From Paramacrobiotus metropolitanus (taxonomy: Eukaryota; Tardigrada; Eutardigrada; Parachela; Macrobiotidae): 64,000 nt of DNA. The stretch is taken from positions 248,001-312,000 of the forward strand of contig NW_026570303.1 in assembly GCF_019649055.1 (NCBI RefSeq), read 5' to 3'. Each line of letters begins with the position of its first letter. Positions within the stretch are counted from its first letter, which is position 1. Of the stretch, positions 12,001 to 24,156 are shown one piece after another. Made by a program: the position numbers and the translations under genes. The notes beneath the pieces were generated by a model, which was not told the DNA's origin, ran no database searches, and saw only the letters and a program-made list of their open reading frames with translations.

Positions 12001-14171
12001 CACATTGACTCTTAAAAAATGTTAGAAACAACAGATGATTTACTGTAATATCAAAAGTTTTTAGTGGGTTTCTTTTAGTCTTTTTCAGGGTGAAAGTTTT
12101 GAAGAAAGTTAGTGTAAGGTTTCATTACAGAAATCATAGATACTTTAAAAGAAGGAAAGCCACCAGTAAAGCGCCCCAACTTGGAGAAAATCTCCATGGA
12201 CCCGGTAAAAGCTGAAGGACTTCGTAATTTAGCGGAAGCATGCTGGAAAGAGAATCCAACGGAGCGGCCTACCATGGCCGAAGTGGACAAGATGTTTCAG
12301 CGAATGCGCGGAAAGAATGCCGGCACAATGATGGATGACCTTATGAAGCGTATGCAATCCTATGCTGATGAGCTGGAGCACACGGTTGCCGGTCGGACCG
12401 CGGAATTACTGGAAGAAAAAGGAAAAATTCAGAAACTGCTGTTCGAAATTCTTCCCAGGTATTGCAAATAAGTTATTTAAACATAATGTGACCGGGAAGT
12501 GTAGATCGCAATAGAAATATTATTTATGACTTTCTGACGGATGTTTTTAAATACCTGCAGGCCGGTGGCGTTGGATCTGATAGCTGGAAAAACTATACAA
12601 CCGGAACAGTTTGAGTCGGTGACCATTTTATTTAACGCCGTGGAAGGATTCTCACAGATTGCATCCACATGCTCACCCATACAGCTGATTGCCATCATGC
12701 ATTCACTGTATCTGGCCATCGATAATGAGATATCCGCCTTCGATGTGTACAAAGTGGAAACGACAAATGACGTTTATTTGGTAGCCTTTTTTGATTATTA
12801 CATGTAAACTTGGTGAATTACATGTTTAGGTGAATTGAGAATATTTATTGGATAGTGTATATTCTACTGTATATGTACATGCTTCGTATGTGATTTTTCT
12901 GTATAATGTGCAGATAGCAAGCGGTCTACCAAAACGCAACGGGACGAAGCACGTAACGGAAATAGCAGCCTGTGCGCTGTCTTTAGGGAATGCTGCTCGA
13001 AAGGTCAACAGACAATCCAGTGAGCTGCAGCTCAAATTTGTGACCGGATTTCACACCGGTATATACTCCGCTTATATTCAGCTAATTACTTAGAACTTTG
13101 TTGTTAGAGACGACAGGCAGATAATCGTCCGTTTTAATTGTAAGAAGTTCATTAAAATTCATAACAAGGCTCCAGATAATAAATATGATAACAAGTAATT
13201 CATAAATTAAGTCCGTCAGCACTGTAATATGATCTGCTGTTTACCTGTGCAGGACCAATTGTGACGGCCGTTGCGGGCGATCGTTTGCCAAGATACTGTT
13301 TGTAAGCTATTCTCCATATATTTCTACGTTCAGTCTTGCAAAATTCCTTAAGTTGTTGCGCACTGGAAGCCTACCTAAACCGCATCCAGCTGCATTAATG
13401 CAGCAATAACTGCATCCTGGATAAAAGTTTTATTTGAACTCTGAATTGCCTAGATTCGGTGACACAATTAACACAGCCAGCCGGATGGAATCAACTTCTG
13501 AAGGTGCAGCTATATTCATTACTCTACGTATACTAGTTTTTGTTAACTTTCTTTCGTGTACGGCATACCGGCAATGTTCTTACTACGGATTACAAAATCA
13601 AAAACAACCAAATCCAAAAAGCTATAATATTACACCAGTGTATACAATATATAAATGAGAATGCGGAAATGTAGAGATGATGTTTATGTAGAGCCGGCAA
13701 AGTTACTGATAGTGGTCTGAACATAATCTTAAGTTCTATTTATGCCGGTAATGGATTAAGCGAGACTTCCATTTTTCAAACGACAGACACATTAAAGTCT
13801 GATTAAAAATACTACTAAAATTAATCGCAGGTGACAGGATTCAAGCTAGTTCTTTCTCCGTGGCGCTCATTCCGGAAACGTCTGACCTCTTGTTTTTACC
13901 ACGGGGAGAAATTTTTGTGAAGGTAAAACCAATTCTTCTTCACGCGTCGCGTCACTTGTAATCAGACTTTTCTTTTTTAATTTGTTTTTTCTTTCTGCTG
14001 CACCCAAATGACGTGCAGGAAACAGAAATTATTAGCATACAATTTCAGATGTTGTTTGACTTGTGTATTACGCAGGGAAAGGGCAACATGTTGACGTTTT
14101 GGCTTGTCGGCTTTAAGTCCAAACTGGATACGAGCAGACTGCATTTGACGGAAGAGTCCGCTGCATGCTGA
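6071..14171 (+). CDS. Receptor-type (natriuretic-peptide-receptor-like) guanylate cyclase, probably catalytically impaired
   Basis: Twenty phase-compatible exons give 1027 aa: 6071-6419, 8214-8543, 8611-8654, 8745-8783, 8864-8944, 9292-9429, 9649-9876, 10022-10157, 10333-10414, 10550-10610, 11071-11178, 11275-11454, 11622-11925, 12131-12458, 12561-12780, 12914-13058, 13253-13301, 13454-13527, 13831-13922, 14076-14171. Order: signal peptide; ANF-receptor-type extracellular domain (to ~448); transmembrane helix (~452-476); WWKI juxtamembrane motif; kinase-homology domain without a visible glycine-rich loop; coiled linker; class III cyclase domain (~803-1010) ending GKG..LTFWL. Known family role: peptide binding outside the cell drives cGMP synthesis inside. 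The guanine-selecting Glu869 and the cysteine of RYCLFGDT are present, and metal-binding Asp873 is kept. The other metal-binding Asp (FSDIVGFT in relatives) is Ala829 (FNAVEGFS, codon at 12637). It may be inactive alone or need a partner. Confidence 0.88.
6828..7340. repeat. GC-rich foldback element in intron 1 of the cyclase gene
   Basis: Two blocks built almost only of GGCCCGG/GGGCCGC words (about 6845-6985 and 7190-7316) lie in opposite orientation around about 200 bp of ordinary AT-rich DNA. The outer edges match in inverted orientation: GTGTTGGGCCGGCCCGGCCCA at the left and TGGGCCGGGCCGGGCCGACC followed by CAACAC at the right. The surrounding intron is AT-rich, so the blocks look inserted. 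Long open frames here are by-products of low complexity, not genes. Confidence 0.65.
9430..9519. repeat. Hairpin at the 5' splice site of cyclase intron 6
   Basis: The left arm (GTACAAAGGTCATGGAAAAA and onward) pairs with a right arm ending about 9519 over roughly 38 bp with few mismatches; the loop is about 10 bp. The left arm starts exactly at the GT donor that follows exon 6 (ends 9429), so the splice donor is inside the stem. Confidence 0.7.
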
Positions 14172-15311
14172 GCAGCGAATACTGTACGTACCGACTCCGT
14201 TCTTCTGCTCCCGGGCAACAAATTACTGGACACCATTAGCCACATGCATTATTTACTTTCGGTGAAATAAATGCTCAGAAGCAAGATTAGTTTTGATTAT
14301 TTTAACCCTGTCGCTGCAATCAACAGATCACACGTTTTCTTAGTAAATCGCACAGCTCTTGTTTACTGTAAATGGATGTTTTTATCAACAAATACGAGAA
14401 CGAAAAAAGAAAATACGAAGTCAGTTTCGCGAACGTTTCGTTCGTACGTCCAAATAAACAAACAAATTATAAAAAATATTTCTTTGATATTTTTTTATTG
14501 AACAGAAGACTCGGCTACCGAAAGAGTGCTTAAGGTCACGGCGGACAAAAACCTGATTCGCTTAATCGAGCTACCCACTGGGTTACCAATATGTATAAAC
14601 AAGGTCCATAAAAACAACACGCAAAAGCCCGTTTTTCCCTCCAGCAGTAACTAATGCATATATGTTTTCCTAATTGTACCTATCAGTCGCGCGGCGTAAC
14701 GACACTCCAACACGGAGGAATACTGAGGGCCGTTTCTTCAACAGGATTGGCATGTCCCGGGAGACACGATTGGAGCATCCTCGACCGTATCTGCAACATT
14801 AGTTAATATGCGTACCTAACGGCAATAACGGCCGTAGCGTTAATGTGTTGCGTGAGTTCATACCGGCGTCCCAACGTTATTACACAACCCTACCACGCAC
14901 CATCTGTACAGCGGCCCATCAAATGCCGGTACATGCGTGGGCGCACTACAGATACGAGTATGATCCGATTGCACCGAGCAGCAGTCATGAAAACAAAAAT
15001 ATAATGTTCTTGTTTATTTAGCACGCTGCACACAGTGTCGTATGTAGTGTATCTGTGTAATTCGGTATCAGAAAGGATCGTGTAATATTTTGTTGTCCTA
15101 AAGTGTTTACATTCTGTACCGTACAGACTGTACGGTGTTTATGGGAAAGTGGCAATTTTGTTTGGCTGTCTGGATTCTGAACAATTGATGGGTGTGTGAA
15201 GAAGCACTTCCGGGGTGTGGGTGAAAATTCCGATTAATTTGCGGTGGCGTCATGGCTCGTTAATTCGTGCCTGTTATTATTTACCCTGATGATTTTTTAT
15301 TAGCTAAAACC
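14172..15311. other. Intergenic region between the cyclase and the acyltransferase
   Basis: I see no coding region with support. The stretch must hold the 3' end of the cyclase and the promoter of the next gene. Confidence 0.5.
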
Positions 15312-18300
15312 ATGGTGAAAATCTTACGAACTGCAGAAGACTTGAAGGTGGTCTTGCAGGATTTGCCTGCGTTTTATCCCAAGTCGCATCCTGTAAGTAC
15401 TAATAATGTTCTCACTCTCTGCGTTTCCGGTGTATACAAGCTATAATGCGGTACAACGAAAAATTATTCTTACGAAATTATGACAACTAGCGTGTAAAGA
15501 ATGCATACTCCCGCGTGAAAAAATACGCGAATTACGATTGCAGCAGGCACGCATTTTTGTACTGTATATTTAGACAGATACATTTGTGTTGATTTAAATA
15601 TTGTGTACTTGTGCAAATTATAATTTTTCTTGCATACAAAGCTTACAGTCTGAGAAGAATTTAGTACGTAGTATGATCCTTCTATAAATTACTTTGTTAC
15701 TTCTGTAAATTACAACTTACAGATTATAAATTACTTTTATAAAAATTAATTCTATTATAAATTGCAGTCCAAATCAAAAGGATAAAACAGTAACCGAAAA
15801 GCATTGCAAATAAATTTATTTTATCGCGCACATTGCTGAAGTTTCTCTAAATCAAAAAGGTTTGCTACAAATTAGTAATTTAGCAAGCAGTAAAATAACA
15901 GACAGGCGATTTTATATTTCCGACGGTCAGTAAAAAAGTGCTGATCGCTTTGCAAATTCCTGCACATTGGAGACTATGTACTGTATATGCAACCTAACAG
16001 GCATACAGTTTTACTGCAAGGAGAAGTCGATATGGCGGCACTTGAACTGGAAACAGCTGTTGGTCTTGTTATTTGCTAATTATAAACAGAGCGTCATGTC
16101 ATAATTATCCCGCAGGCATCGCTCAGTATTGAAGCTGCATTGTTAGTCAACCGTGAAAAGCTACAGATATCTATCTGGGACTAGTTTCTCTTACTTGAAA
16201 ATTTAATTGCCTAGCATTCGAAATCCGAATGCATTTGCGCCGGCAACAGAACGTGCGGCTGCGGCGATATGCAGTAGTGCGTACGATTTAACGCGCTAGT
16301 ACTAATATTTTGTTGCCTACAACGTGTTTATAATAGTCATTTTGTTGATCTACTCGTAATTTCAAATGCAACACTCTAAAACTCACGTATCTGTACTTCT
16401 CCCATAAAAATGCGGTATTTTCCCGAGTGCGTACTGGTGCCATAAAAATGCGGTGTGATTGCCTCGATTATCTACGAAAAAGATAAGCTCGCATTCACCA
16501 CATTTCAACTATTTGCAGACAAAAAATTATGGCAAGATTTGTTTTCTACAGTTCGCCGCCCTCCGTCAGTCAATGCGTCATATTCTAAAGTTTAAAAACC
16601 AAATCGCAACTTTGCATTCAATTTTTGTTTGTTCGATTTTCAACCAGTCAATGCAGATTTTTAACGTTTGACGACATATTTCCGAACAAAGTCCATTATG
16701 TTTTTGCATTATTTTTCCACGATTAATTACAACAGAACAAAATTTTTAAAAATTTACTGTAATGTACTCATTAAAATATTTAAACGTAATCGTTAAGTTT
16801 GATTGAAGTTGTAGTAAATTTCGAGCTGTTAGAGGTCTTTGATTATATTGTATTTGGATGCGCTGCACATGCATAGAAGTATTCCTTTCCTCTACTCATC
16901 CAGGCGGAGATCCAGCCAAACACGGTAAAGCCAGCAGGAAACACCATTGACAATGTGCAGAGACGTAGACAGTATCTTTCAGTATACTGGGCACAAAATA
17001 TCTACTTCCGGTTGGTTAAAATACCACCGGAAGTCGAGTGAGTGTTCTGGTTACGCCCGGCCTTTTGTTGCCGCAGTCTGTCAATCAGCACACAGTCCTA
17101 TTGCTCGCACATATGCAACGACAAAAAATGTACATTTTACGATGGTTTTGAATAACGACTCACGTTAGACGAATTAACGACGCATATCCCTCGTGCCCAC
17201 ATATTATTGTGAATTGTGATCCCTGTACAACTGCATTTAATTTACGTTTGCGTGATGGAACATAACTGACGCTGCTCTCCAAGATGGCATTATGATCTTT
17301 ATCTGTTCATATACTGCAGCAATGTTAAAAGTTTTTAGTTGTCCGTCAGACGTGTATGCGGTTGATGATTGATTTATTTCCGGTAGTCTAACCACTCGAG
17401 ATTAGTGGTAGTTTTCGTTAATTTACGTGCATTCCAGACATCGCTACTGTGTGCAGTACTTTTTTGTAGTTACTGATACTGCATAATACGTAAATAAATT
17501 CATTAATTTTGGGAATGGGTAATATCGTATCTGAACGGTCTTGATGACTTGCGTGATTTTCATTTTCCGTACCACAAGCGAATGTAAAAACGATAAGACA
17601 CATTTAATGCTACGCAGAACTTACGCAGACAAATATAGATATAACTTGGTTTTTTATATGACATTAATATTTCACGTGTGGCAGAAACATCATATGCCCG
17701 ATTGCGTGTACTGTGATCCATTTAGTATTCTTATATAAGAGGCGAAAGTAAACGCGTTCCACCGTTCCCCTGTACTGCTGCCGTCATCCGCCTGGAGTGT
17801 GACGTTACGGCAATACATGTGGTTAAATCTGGCGCGGTACGTAAGCGCCATGTTCAGCCACAACGTCCAACTCCAGTCGGGTGACGGCAACAGTACAGGG
17901 GAACGGTGGAAGACGTTTACTTTTGCCCCCTATATGAAATGTTTATCTGCGGTGCTGTGCGCAACAGTCTGATTGCTAATGTTAGCGTTGCACTCTTGCA
18001 AAACGCAAAACAAATTGCAGAATAAATATGTTAAATATTTTCACCAAATTTAATGATAAAACGGCCGTGAATTTACCACATGTGACGACACAAACACCAG
18101 GTTATACGAGTACTACAAAATAATTTTGTTGATCACGCACGTGCGGAAAGGTGTTACTGCACCAACTTTTGCTTTCGAACTGCCGGAAGTAGATAAAAGT
18201 AGCTGCAGGTACTAGAATTAATGCAAGAATTAATAGTACCGGAACTGAAATATTGTGCTATCATTTCGCGTTGCGATCTGCGTCATTCGGTATTAATTAG

Positions 18301-20302
18301 GGAAACAATGCAATCGCCCAATTCAAAAATAATCATTTCGAATAAATGACTTATTATTGCTATGTTAAGCAGTTATGAATTACATATTTAGTTATGAAGG
18401 TCGTCAGTATCAAAGTACGCAAGAAACGTTTAACAGCTGCATGGAAACTGTTTGCAGATGGAAGTTTTGATCAATAATGCTATCGCCAAAACATGCGAAT
18501 GGCCGGGTATGGAGTTTATTGTGGATGATTATCCCCAGTGGAACGTCTGCTTGTACCGACCAATTAAGAATTCTGAAGTGAGTGACGGTAATGATAAAAC
18601 GTAGAACCATTGAGGAAATGTAGAACTATTCTGCGTACATTTACTGAATAAACATATCTGTGTACATTTACTGAACAGATATGAGTATATCTACATATCT
18701 GTATATTGCTGTCTTGTTCCCACTTCCTATGGACAGCAGTCAGATCGTACTGCCTGCAATAAAAATTACGTCATAATTATATAGGTCATAACGTCGTAAT
18801 TGTTACGTCAAATTTCGTCCTAACTCATAGACAAAAAGCATTTACCTGAATAATAACAAAATTCCCTTTTTAAAGCTACATGTGATCATGATATCTACCG
18901 TAGTGAGTTTTATTAACAAAATAAAATACAATTTTGTACATAAAGTAATATGTCTAACAGACCTTACTTTTCAGAAGGGGATGATTGTATTAATTTGTTA
19001 ACAGGATTATGTGAATCGGCAGACAAAATATGGTGTATCCATTTTTTGTAAAAATACCGAATCCTTGGAAAACTTTTTGGATAATCCGGATGCTATAGAT
19101 TGGGACATGCCGGTCAATTTCCATGGTTGGTACTTTGCAGCTAAGCACTATAAAACTGCTGAGTAAATTAGCAAATTACTAGGACAAAATTAATCGTATT
19201 TCCGGTAAAATGAATTATGCTAACCTTGCTATAATTAAATTACTAACAGCGGACTTACACTATGGGCGTTGCATTGCAGCTATACCACGGACGGAAATAT
19301 TTGACATCATTCGCCGAAAATGTCTTTCTGTTAATCCCGATTTACTGTGGGATGGAAATGAACATTGTCATGTATTCCTTTTATCACCGGACCAAATTAA
19401 AACCACGTAAGCTCTTGCGTCACAGTTCATCAGGTTACTTTACAGTAAGTTTTTCCATTTGCTGAATAATCCAGTAGCCTGGCGAATCCGCTTACGAGGA
19501 ATTGTTATCACTCTTGAAAGTGGGCGACAACACTTCTGGTAGCAACTTAAGCTAATTCTAAGCCACAGCAAAACGTGACCCAAATCTCACCTATATTTGA
19601 CCTGTGTATTTTCTAGAGTATAGTTTTAGAGGCGAGTTAAAAAGGTCACATTTTGTTTCAAAGATATAACTAAAGACACCACAGTGCCATGTATAAGTCG
19701 TGACCTTTATGATGATCTAAAACATTGTGGTTTGTATCTGACATTTCATATCAAACAGTGTAGCTACTAGTTTCCGTAAATAACATAGTTTTCAATACAG
19801 CACTCTTCCTCCGGGACTACATTTGGGCGAACTCCGTGAGAGCCACCACGCTGACTACGTCCTGGACCGCTGGGACTTTACCGAGCCGGAGACCCGTCCG
19901 TATGTCCACTATTTACTAGCAACAGCCTCCGATTTTCCCAACGCGGCCATCTTCGATATGGACACGGGGCTACCGTGTGCTTTCCTCCTATACACGTGCG
20001 ACGGGGCCATGGGCATGGGCTGGGTCAGTCCCAATTACCGCAACAAGGGCCTGTTCCAGATCGTCAACTACGAACTGGCCCGGAAACTTTTTGCGCTCGG
20101 CCACAAAGTCGCATGGACGTACGTGCGGGAAGATAATGAAGCCGCTGTACGAGCGTACCAGAAAATGGGAGCGAAAAAGTGTGATTTCCAGATTGACTGG
20201 CTGGTGTCGCGGCCGCGCGGCGACACCGGCGAGCATAAAGCGTTTGATCGGCATCGCAAAGTGGAGAATAGTACGGGAGATTTAGTGAATACGACGTTAT
20301 AA
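15312..20302 (+). CDS. Glycine N-acyltransferase-like protein (GLYAT family, GNAT fold)
   Basis: Five exons in agreeing phase give 316 aa: 15312-15392, 18458-18577, 19005-19125, 19280-19406, 19801-20302. The N-terminal half follows the GLYAT pattern: an opening LPAFYPKSHP, then VDDYPQWNVCLYRP, which matches the family's VD.WP.....RP segment. The C-terminal half is the acetyl-CoA-fold part, with MGMGWVSPNYRNKGLFQIVN and the later REDNEAAVRAYQKMGAKK, in which the asparagine and the NxxAxxxYxKxG pattern are typical of GNAT enzymes. Known members transfer acyl groups from CoA to glycine or other amino acids. Substrate here is unknown. Length is near the usual ~295 aa. The first intron is long (3.07 kb) and holds a foldback element. 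Confidence 0.85.
17734..17934. mobile_element. Short TATA-ended foldback element in the acyltransferase intron
   Basis: Inverted ends of about 45 bp share AAAGTAAACG and a run with CCACCGTTCCCCTGTACTG on the left and its complement on the right. Both ends begin with TATA, consistent with a TA or TATA target duplication. No coding capacity is seen, so it looks like a MITE. Confidence 0.65.
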
Positions 20303-20819
20303 TTTTCTTGAATTACGATATTCTCTGTGTTTGTAGTTTTTACGTTATGCCCGCAGTCAGACGAGAGAGGAACGAAACTATTGAAACATAAAGTGGTGAA
20401 TAAAATGAGGACCCGAACCCTGCATATATCGTAATGATGCTGTTTAGTTCTTGCTGTATATGTGAGAAACATACCCAAAATTCAACGACATCGTCATGAC
20501 ATGTGCAAAGCACAGTATGAACTATAAATCATTTTGCATACAAATATATAGTCAGTTATGTTACTGGATTTTATTTACTGCCAATCGAGATCGGTAAAAC
20601 TTAAAACACATTAAAACGTGAACGGTAATAAACCTCAATTGGTTCAATATCTTATCCAAATATCAAAGGATAAAGCTACTGATTAATGGCCATTGAAATC
20701 AATGCACACGACTGCGAAATACGAGTATCTACGTATTAGCAATCTATATAAGGTTTCTTGGTACATATGTACAAATGTCCCATTTAACCGATTTTTGGAT
20801 TAGTGTGCCAGCAACGTCA
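20303..20819. other. Region between two convergent genes
   Basis: I see no gene here. It lies between the acyltransferase stop (+) and the stop of the minus-strand peptide gene, so it holds two 3' ends. Confidence 0.5.
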
Positions 20820-21053
20820 TCAGTTGCCTCGATGGGCATCCTTGTGGTATTTGCCATCGTTCTTGGCTTGGTCGATGATATCGGGATGCTTAGGCAACGG
20901 CTTCTCGTTGGGCAGTTTCGGCAGTGGTTTGTTCTTGGGGTCGTTTGGATCTGGCAGATCCTTGTCCTTCTTGCCCTTTCCTGCATCAATGACCCCGGCG
21001 AAAATGGCGAAGCACAGCGTCCGCACAACGAGGAGGCGTCCAAGCAAAACCAT
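20820..21053 (-). CDS. Small secreted Lys/Pro-rich peptide, divergent paralog
   Basis: The gene encodes 77 aa in one exon. An N-terminal hydrophobic signal (to about residue 24, ending FAIFAGVIDA) is followed by a mature, cysteine-free, strongly charged segment that begins GKGKKDKDLPDP and ends KYHKDAHRGN. It is plainly related to the plus-strand triplicate copies at 22.0-24.4 kb: the same signal-peptide frame, the same GKGK start, a proline ladder (NKPLPKLP) and the identical KDAHRGN end. The start at 21053 lies just after the conserved GGTCAAA leader, and a TATAAAG box sits at 21173-21179. I do not recognise the family. Composition suggests a disordered extracellular peptide; the role is unknown. 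Confidence 0.78.
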   Translation of the reverse strand: MVLLGRLLVVRTLCFAIFAGVIDAGKGKKDKDLPDPNDPKNKPLPKLPNEKPLPKHPDIIDQAKNDGKYHKDAHRGN

Positions 21054-21172
21054 TTTGACCTTTAATAGAAACCGCACAGCTAAAGAAATTGAAGACGTTT
21101 CCGACTCAGTGGAAAATATAGAAACTTTGTAATCAGCTAATTGCAGAAGTACTCTACGGTTTTTTTCTTGCA

Positions 21173-21179
21173 CTTTATA
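21173..21179 (-). promoter_or_regulatory. TATA box of the minus-strand peptide gene
   Basis: TATAAAG on the minus strand, about 120 bp before the ATG. It is embedded in a block (CGTGTATAAAGTGCAAGAAA) that resembles the promoter block of the plus-strand copies. Confidence 0.6.
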
Positions 21180-21841
21180 CACGTAATCTACCGCACTACG
21201 GAATGCTTATTATTCGGACTTAGAGGCTGAAAGATGTTGGTGATTCATGTTGTCTGTTACCGGGTTTCCCAATCAAAACATTACACTCTTGAGAAACCTT
21301 GACGTACTGTAGGTTTTCTACAGTTGCGTTTTGTATAGCAACTGATAGCCCATGTTGTTCTTTATAATTCCGGAGGCTGTTCTGGTCTGTATGCTGGTGC
21401 GTACGGTGATGCATCGTGCAACGGTCCCGCTCACGTTTTTTAAATGTTAATTGTTATTCAACCGACTCAGTAAACTGACAGAAACCGAAACTTTTCTAAT
21501 TGGCACAACATCCGTTGTTGTCTGTGCTTCCTCCAAGAAAATGACGGAATCATTGTTTTTTATTGTGGACCAGATCCAAGAAATTTAAGCAGTGGAAAGC
21601 TGCACGATTAGTCATAATTTCTGCACGCTTCCCACAGAAATCGACCGGAAACAGTCTCCGGATATTTACAACAAATGCTTACCAGGTCTAGTGCCAGATA
21701 CCATGAGGTTGCCGTAAGGTTTTTTGTGTGTTTTGTCTTTGCAAAAGAGACCTGCGACATACATATATCGTGACTCAATAACATCTTTCGAACTAAACGC
21801 TTAAATAATAAATATTTAGAAATACAACAAATGTGTATACG

Positions 21842-21848
21842 TATAAAG
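21842..21848 (+). promoter_or_regulatory. TATA box of peptide copy 1 (repeated in copies 2 and 3)
   Basis: TATAAAG, 127 bp before the ATG. Identical boxes occur in the other units at 22934-22940 and 24024-24030, and related ones precede the decayed copies at about 25184 and 29810. Confidence 0.6.
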
Positions 21849-21974
21849 ATGTTGAAAAACCGCGTAGTGATACCGCAGTTGGCTGATAAACTTTGTACAT
21901 GGTCCATTAACTTTAAAAGGTTTTCGTTTTCTTCAGCTATACGCTTTAGGAAACCTGTAGGACTATAGGTCACA

Positions 21975-22214
21975 ATGGCTTCTCTGCGTTTCCTATTCGT
22001 TGTACTGACGCTGTGCTTCGTCATTTTTGCCGGGGTCACTGAGGCCGGAAAGGGAAAGAACGACAAGGATCTGCAGAATCCGAAAGACCCCACGAACAAA
22101 CCGCTGCCGAACCTACCGAAAGAAAAGCGGTTGCCTAAACAACCCAGCATCGCCGACCAAGCCAAAGAAGAAGGCAAATACGAGTATCACAAGGATGCTC
22201 ACAGAGGCAACTGA
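21975..22214 (+). CDS. Small secreted Lys/Pro-rich peptide, tandem copy 1
   Basis: The gene encodes 79 aa in one exon. The signal peptide runs to about residue 24 (MASLRFLFVVLTLCFVIFAG, then VTEA). The predicted mature peptide is about 55 aa, with no cysteine, rich in Lys, Asp/Glu, Asn and Pro; it starts GKGKNDKDLQNP, has a proline ladder in the middle (NKPLPNLPKEKRLPKQP) and ends YHKDAHRGN. There is no Gly-Lys-Arg amidation site, so this is not a classical neuropeptide. Composition predicts intrinsic disorder. The poly(A) signal of the original gene is missing from this unit. I do not recognise the family, and function is unknown. Confidence 0.8.
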   Translation: MASLRFLFVVLTLCFVIFAGVTEAGKGKNDKDLQNPKDPTNKPLPNLPKEKRLPKQPSIADQAKEEGKYEYHKDAHRGN

Positions 22215-23066
22215 TAAACATACTGGACAATTACATAAATTAATCTAGAGGCGGTACTTGTGCAGATCGAACAGCCTTACCGATATAATTTGAAATCATA
22301 CACACTGATCTCGCTAGCAGTGGCTATTAGCAAGAAGATTTAATTTTGCTGTGCGGTATTCGGATTGTACTGTATATCGAACCGATTGAGGTTTACATTA
22401 TGACACCAGTTCAATTGCTTATCTGTATATAAAACTGATAGCCCATGTTGTTCTTTATAATTCCGGAGGCTGTTCTGGTCTGTATGCTGGTGCGTACGGT
22501 GATGCATCGTGCAACGGTCCCGCTCACGTTTTTTAAATGTTAATTGTTATTCAACCGACTCAGTAAACTGACAGAAACCGAAACTTTTCTAATTGGCACA
22601 ACATCCGTTGTTGTCTGTGCTTCCTCCAAGAAAATGACGGAATCATTGTTTTTTATTGTGGACCAGATCCAAGAAATTTAAGCAGTGGAAAGCTGCACGA
22701 TTAGTCATAATTTCTGCACGCTTCCCACAGAAATCGACCGGAAACAGTCTCCGGATATTTACAACAAATGCTTACCAGGTCTAGTGCCAGATACCATGAG
22801 GTTGCCGTAAGGTTTTTGTGTGTTTTGTCTTTGCAAAAGAGACCTGCGACATACATATATCGTGACTCAATAACATCTTTCGAACTAAACGCTTAAATAA
22901 TAAATATTTAGAAATACAACAAATGTGTATACGTATAAAGATGTTGAAAAACCGCGTAGTGATACCGCAGTTGGCTGATAAACTTTGTACATGGTCCATT
23001 AACTTTAAAAGGTTTTCGTTTTCTTCAGCTATACGCTTTAGGAAACCTGTAGGACTATAGGTCACA

Positions 23067-23305
23067 ATGGCTTCTCTGCGTTTCCTATTCGTTGTACTGA
23101 CGCTGTGCTTCGTCATTTTGCCGGGGTCATTGAGGCCGGAAAGGGAAAGAACGACAAGGATCTGCAGAATCCGAAAGACCCCACGAACAAACCGCTGCCG
23201 AACCTACCGAAAGAAAAGCGGTTGCCTAAACAACCCAGCATCGCCGACCAAGCCAAAGAAGAAGGCAAATACGAGTATCACAAGGATGCTCACAGAGGCA
23301 ACTGA
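23067..23305 (+). pseudogene. Peptide gene, tandem copy 2, frameshifted
   Basis: This is the same gene as copy 1, but one T is missing from the run at about 23116-23119 within the signal-peptide codons. The frame shifts after about residue 17, so the mature peptide is not made and an unrelated basic frame follows. All other bases of the mature region are as in copy 1. It is either a real loss in one copy of a redundant set, or a sequencing or assembly error in a homopolymer. Confidence 0.75.
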
Positions 23306-24156
23306 TAAACATACTGGACAATTACATAAATTAATCTAGAGGCGGTACTTGTGCAGATCGAACAGCCTTACCGATATAATTTGAAATCATACACACTGAT
23401 CTCGCTAGCAGTGGCTATTAGCAAGAAGATTTAATTTTGCTGTGCGGTATTCGGATTGTACTGTATATCGAACCGATTGAGGTTTACATTATGACACCAG
23501 TTCAATTGCTTATCTGTATATAAAACTGATAGCCCATGTTGTTCTTTATAATTCCGGAGGCTGTTCTGGTCTGTATGCTGGTGCGTACGGTGATGCATCG
23601 TGCAACGGTCCCGCTCACGTTTTTTAAATGTTAATTGTTATTCAACCGACTCAGTAAACTGACAGAAACCGAAACTTTTCTAATTGGCACAACATCCGTT
23701 GTTGTCTGTGCTTCCTCCAAGAAAATGACGGAATCATTGTTTTTTATTGTGGACCAGATCCAAGAAATTTAAGCAGTGGAAAGCTGCACGATTAGTCATA
23801 ATTTCTGCACGCTTCCCACAGAAATCGACCGGAAACAGTCTCCGGATATTTACAACAAATGCTTACCAGGTCTAGTGCCAGATACCATGAGGTTGCCGTA
23901 AGGTTTTTGTGTGTTTTGTCTTTGCAAAGAGACCTGCGACATACATATATCGTGACTCAATAACATCTTTCGAACTAAACGCTTAAATAATAAATATTTA
24001 GAAATACAACAAATGTGTATACGTATAAAGATGTTGAAAAACCGCGTAGTGATACCGCAGTTGGCTGATAAACTTTGTACATGGTCCATTAACTTTAAAA
24101 GGTTTTCGTTTTCTTCAGCTATACGCTTTAGGAAACCTGTAGGACTATAGGTCACA

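Noticed and set aside
21608-22177. 189-codon minus-strand frame repeated in each peptide unit
   Set aside because: Antisense of the peptide gene and its promoter; its repetition follows from the triplication, and the plus frame has signal peptide and TATA box.
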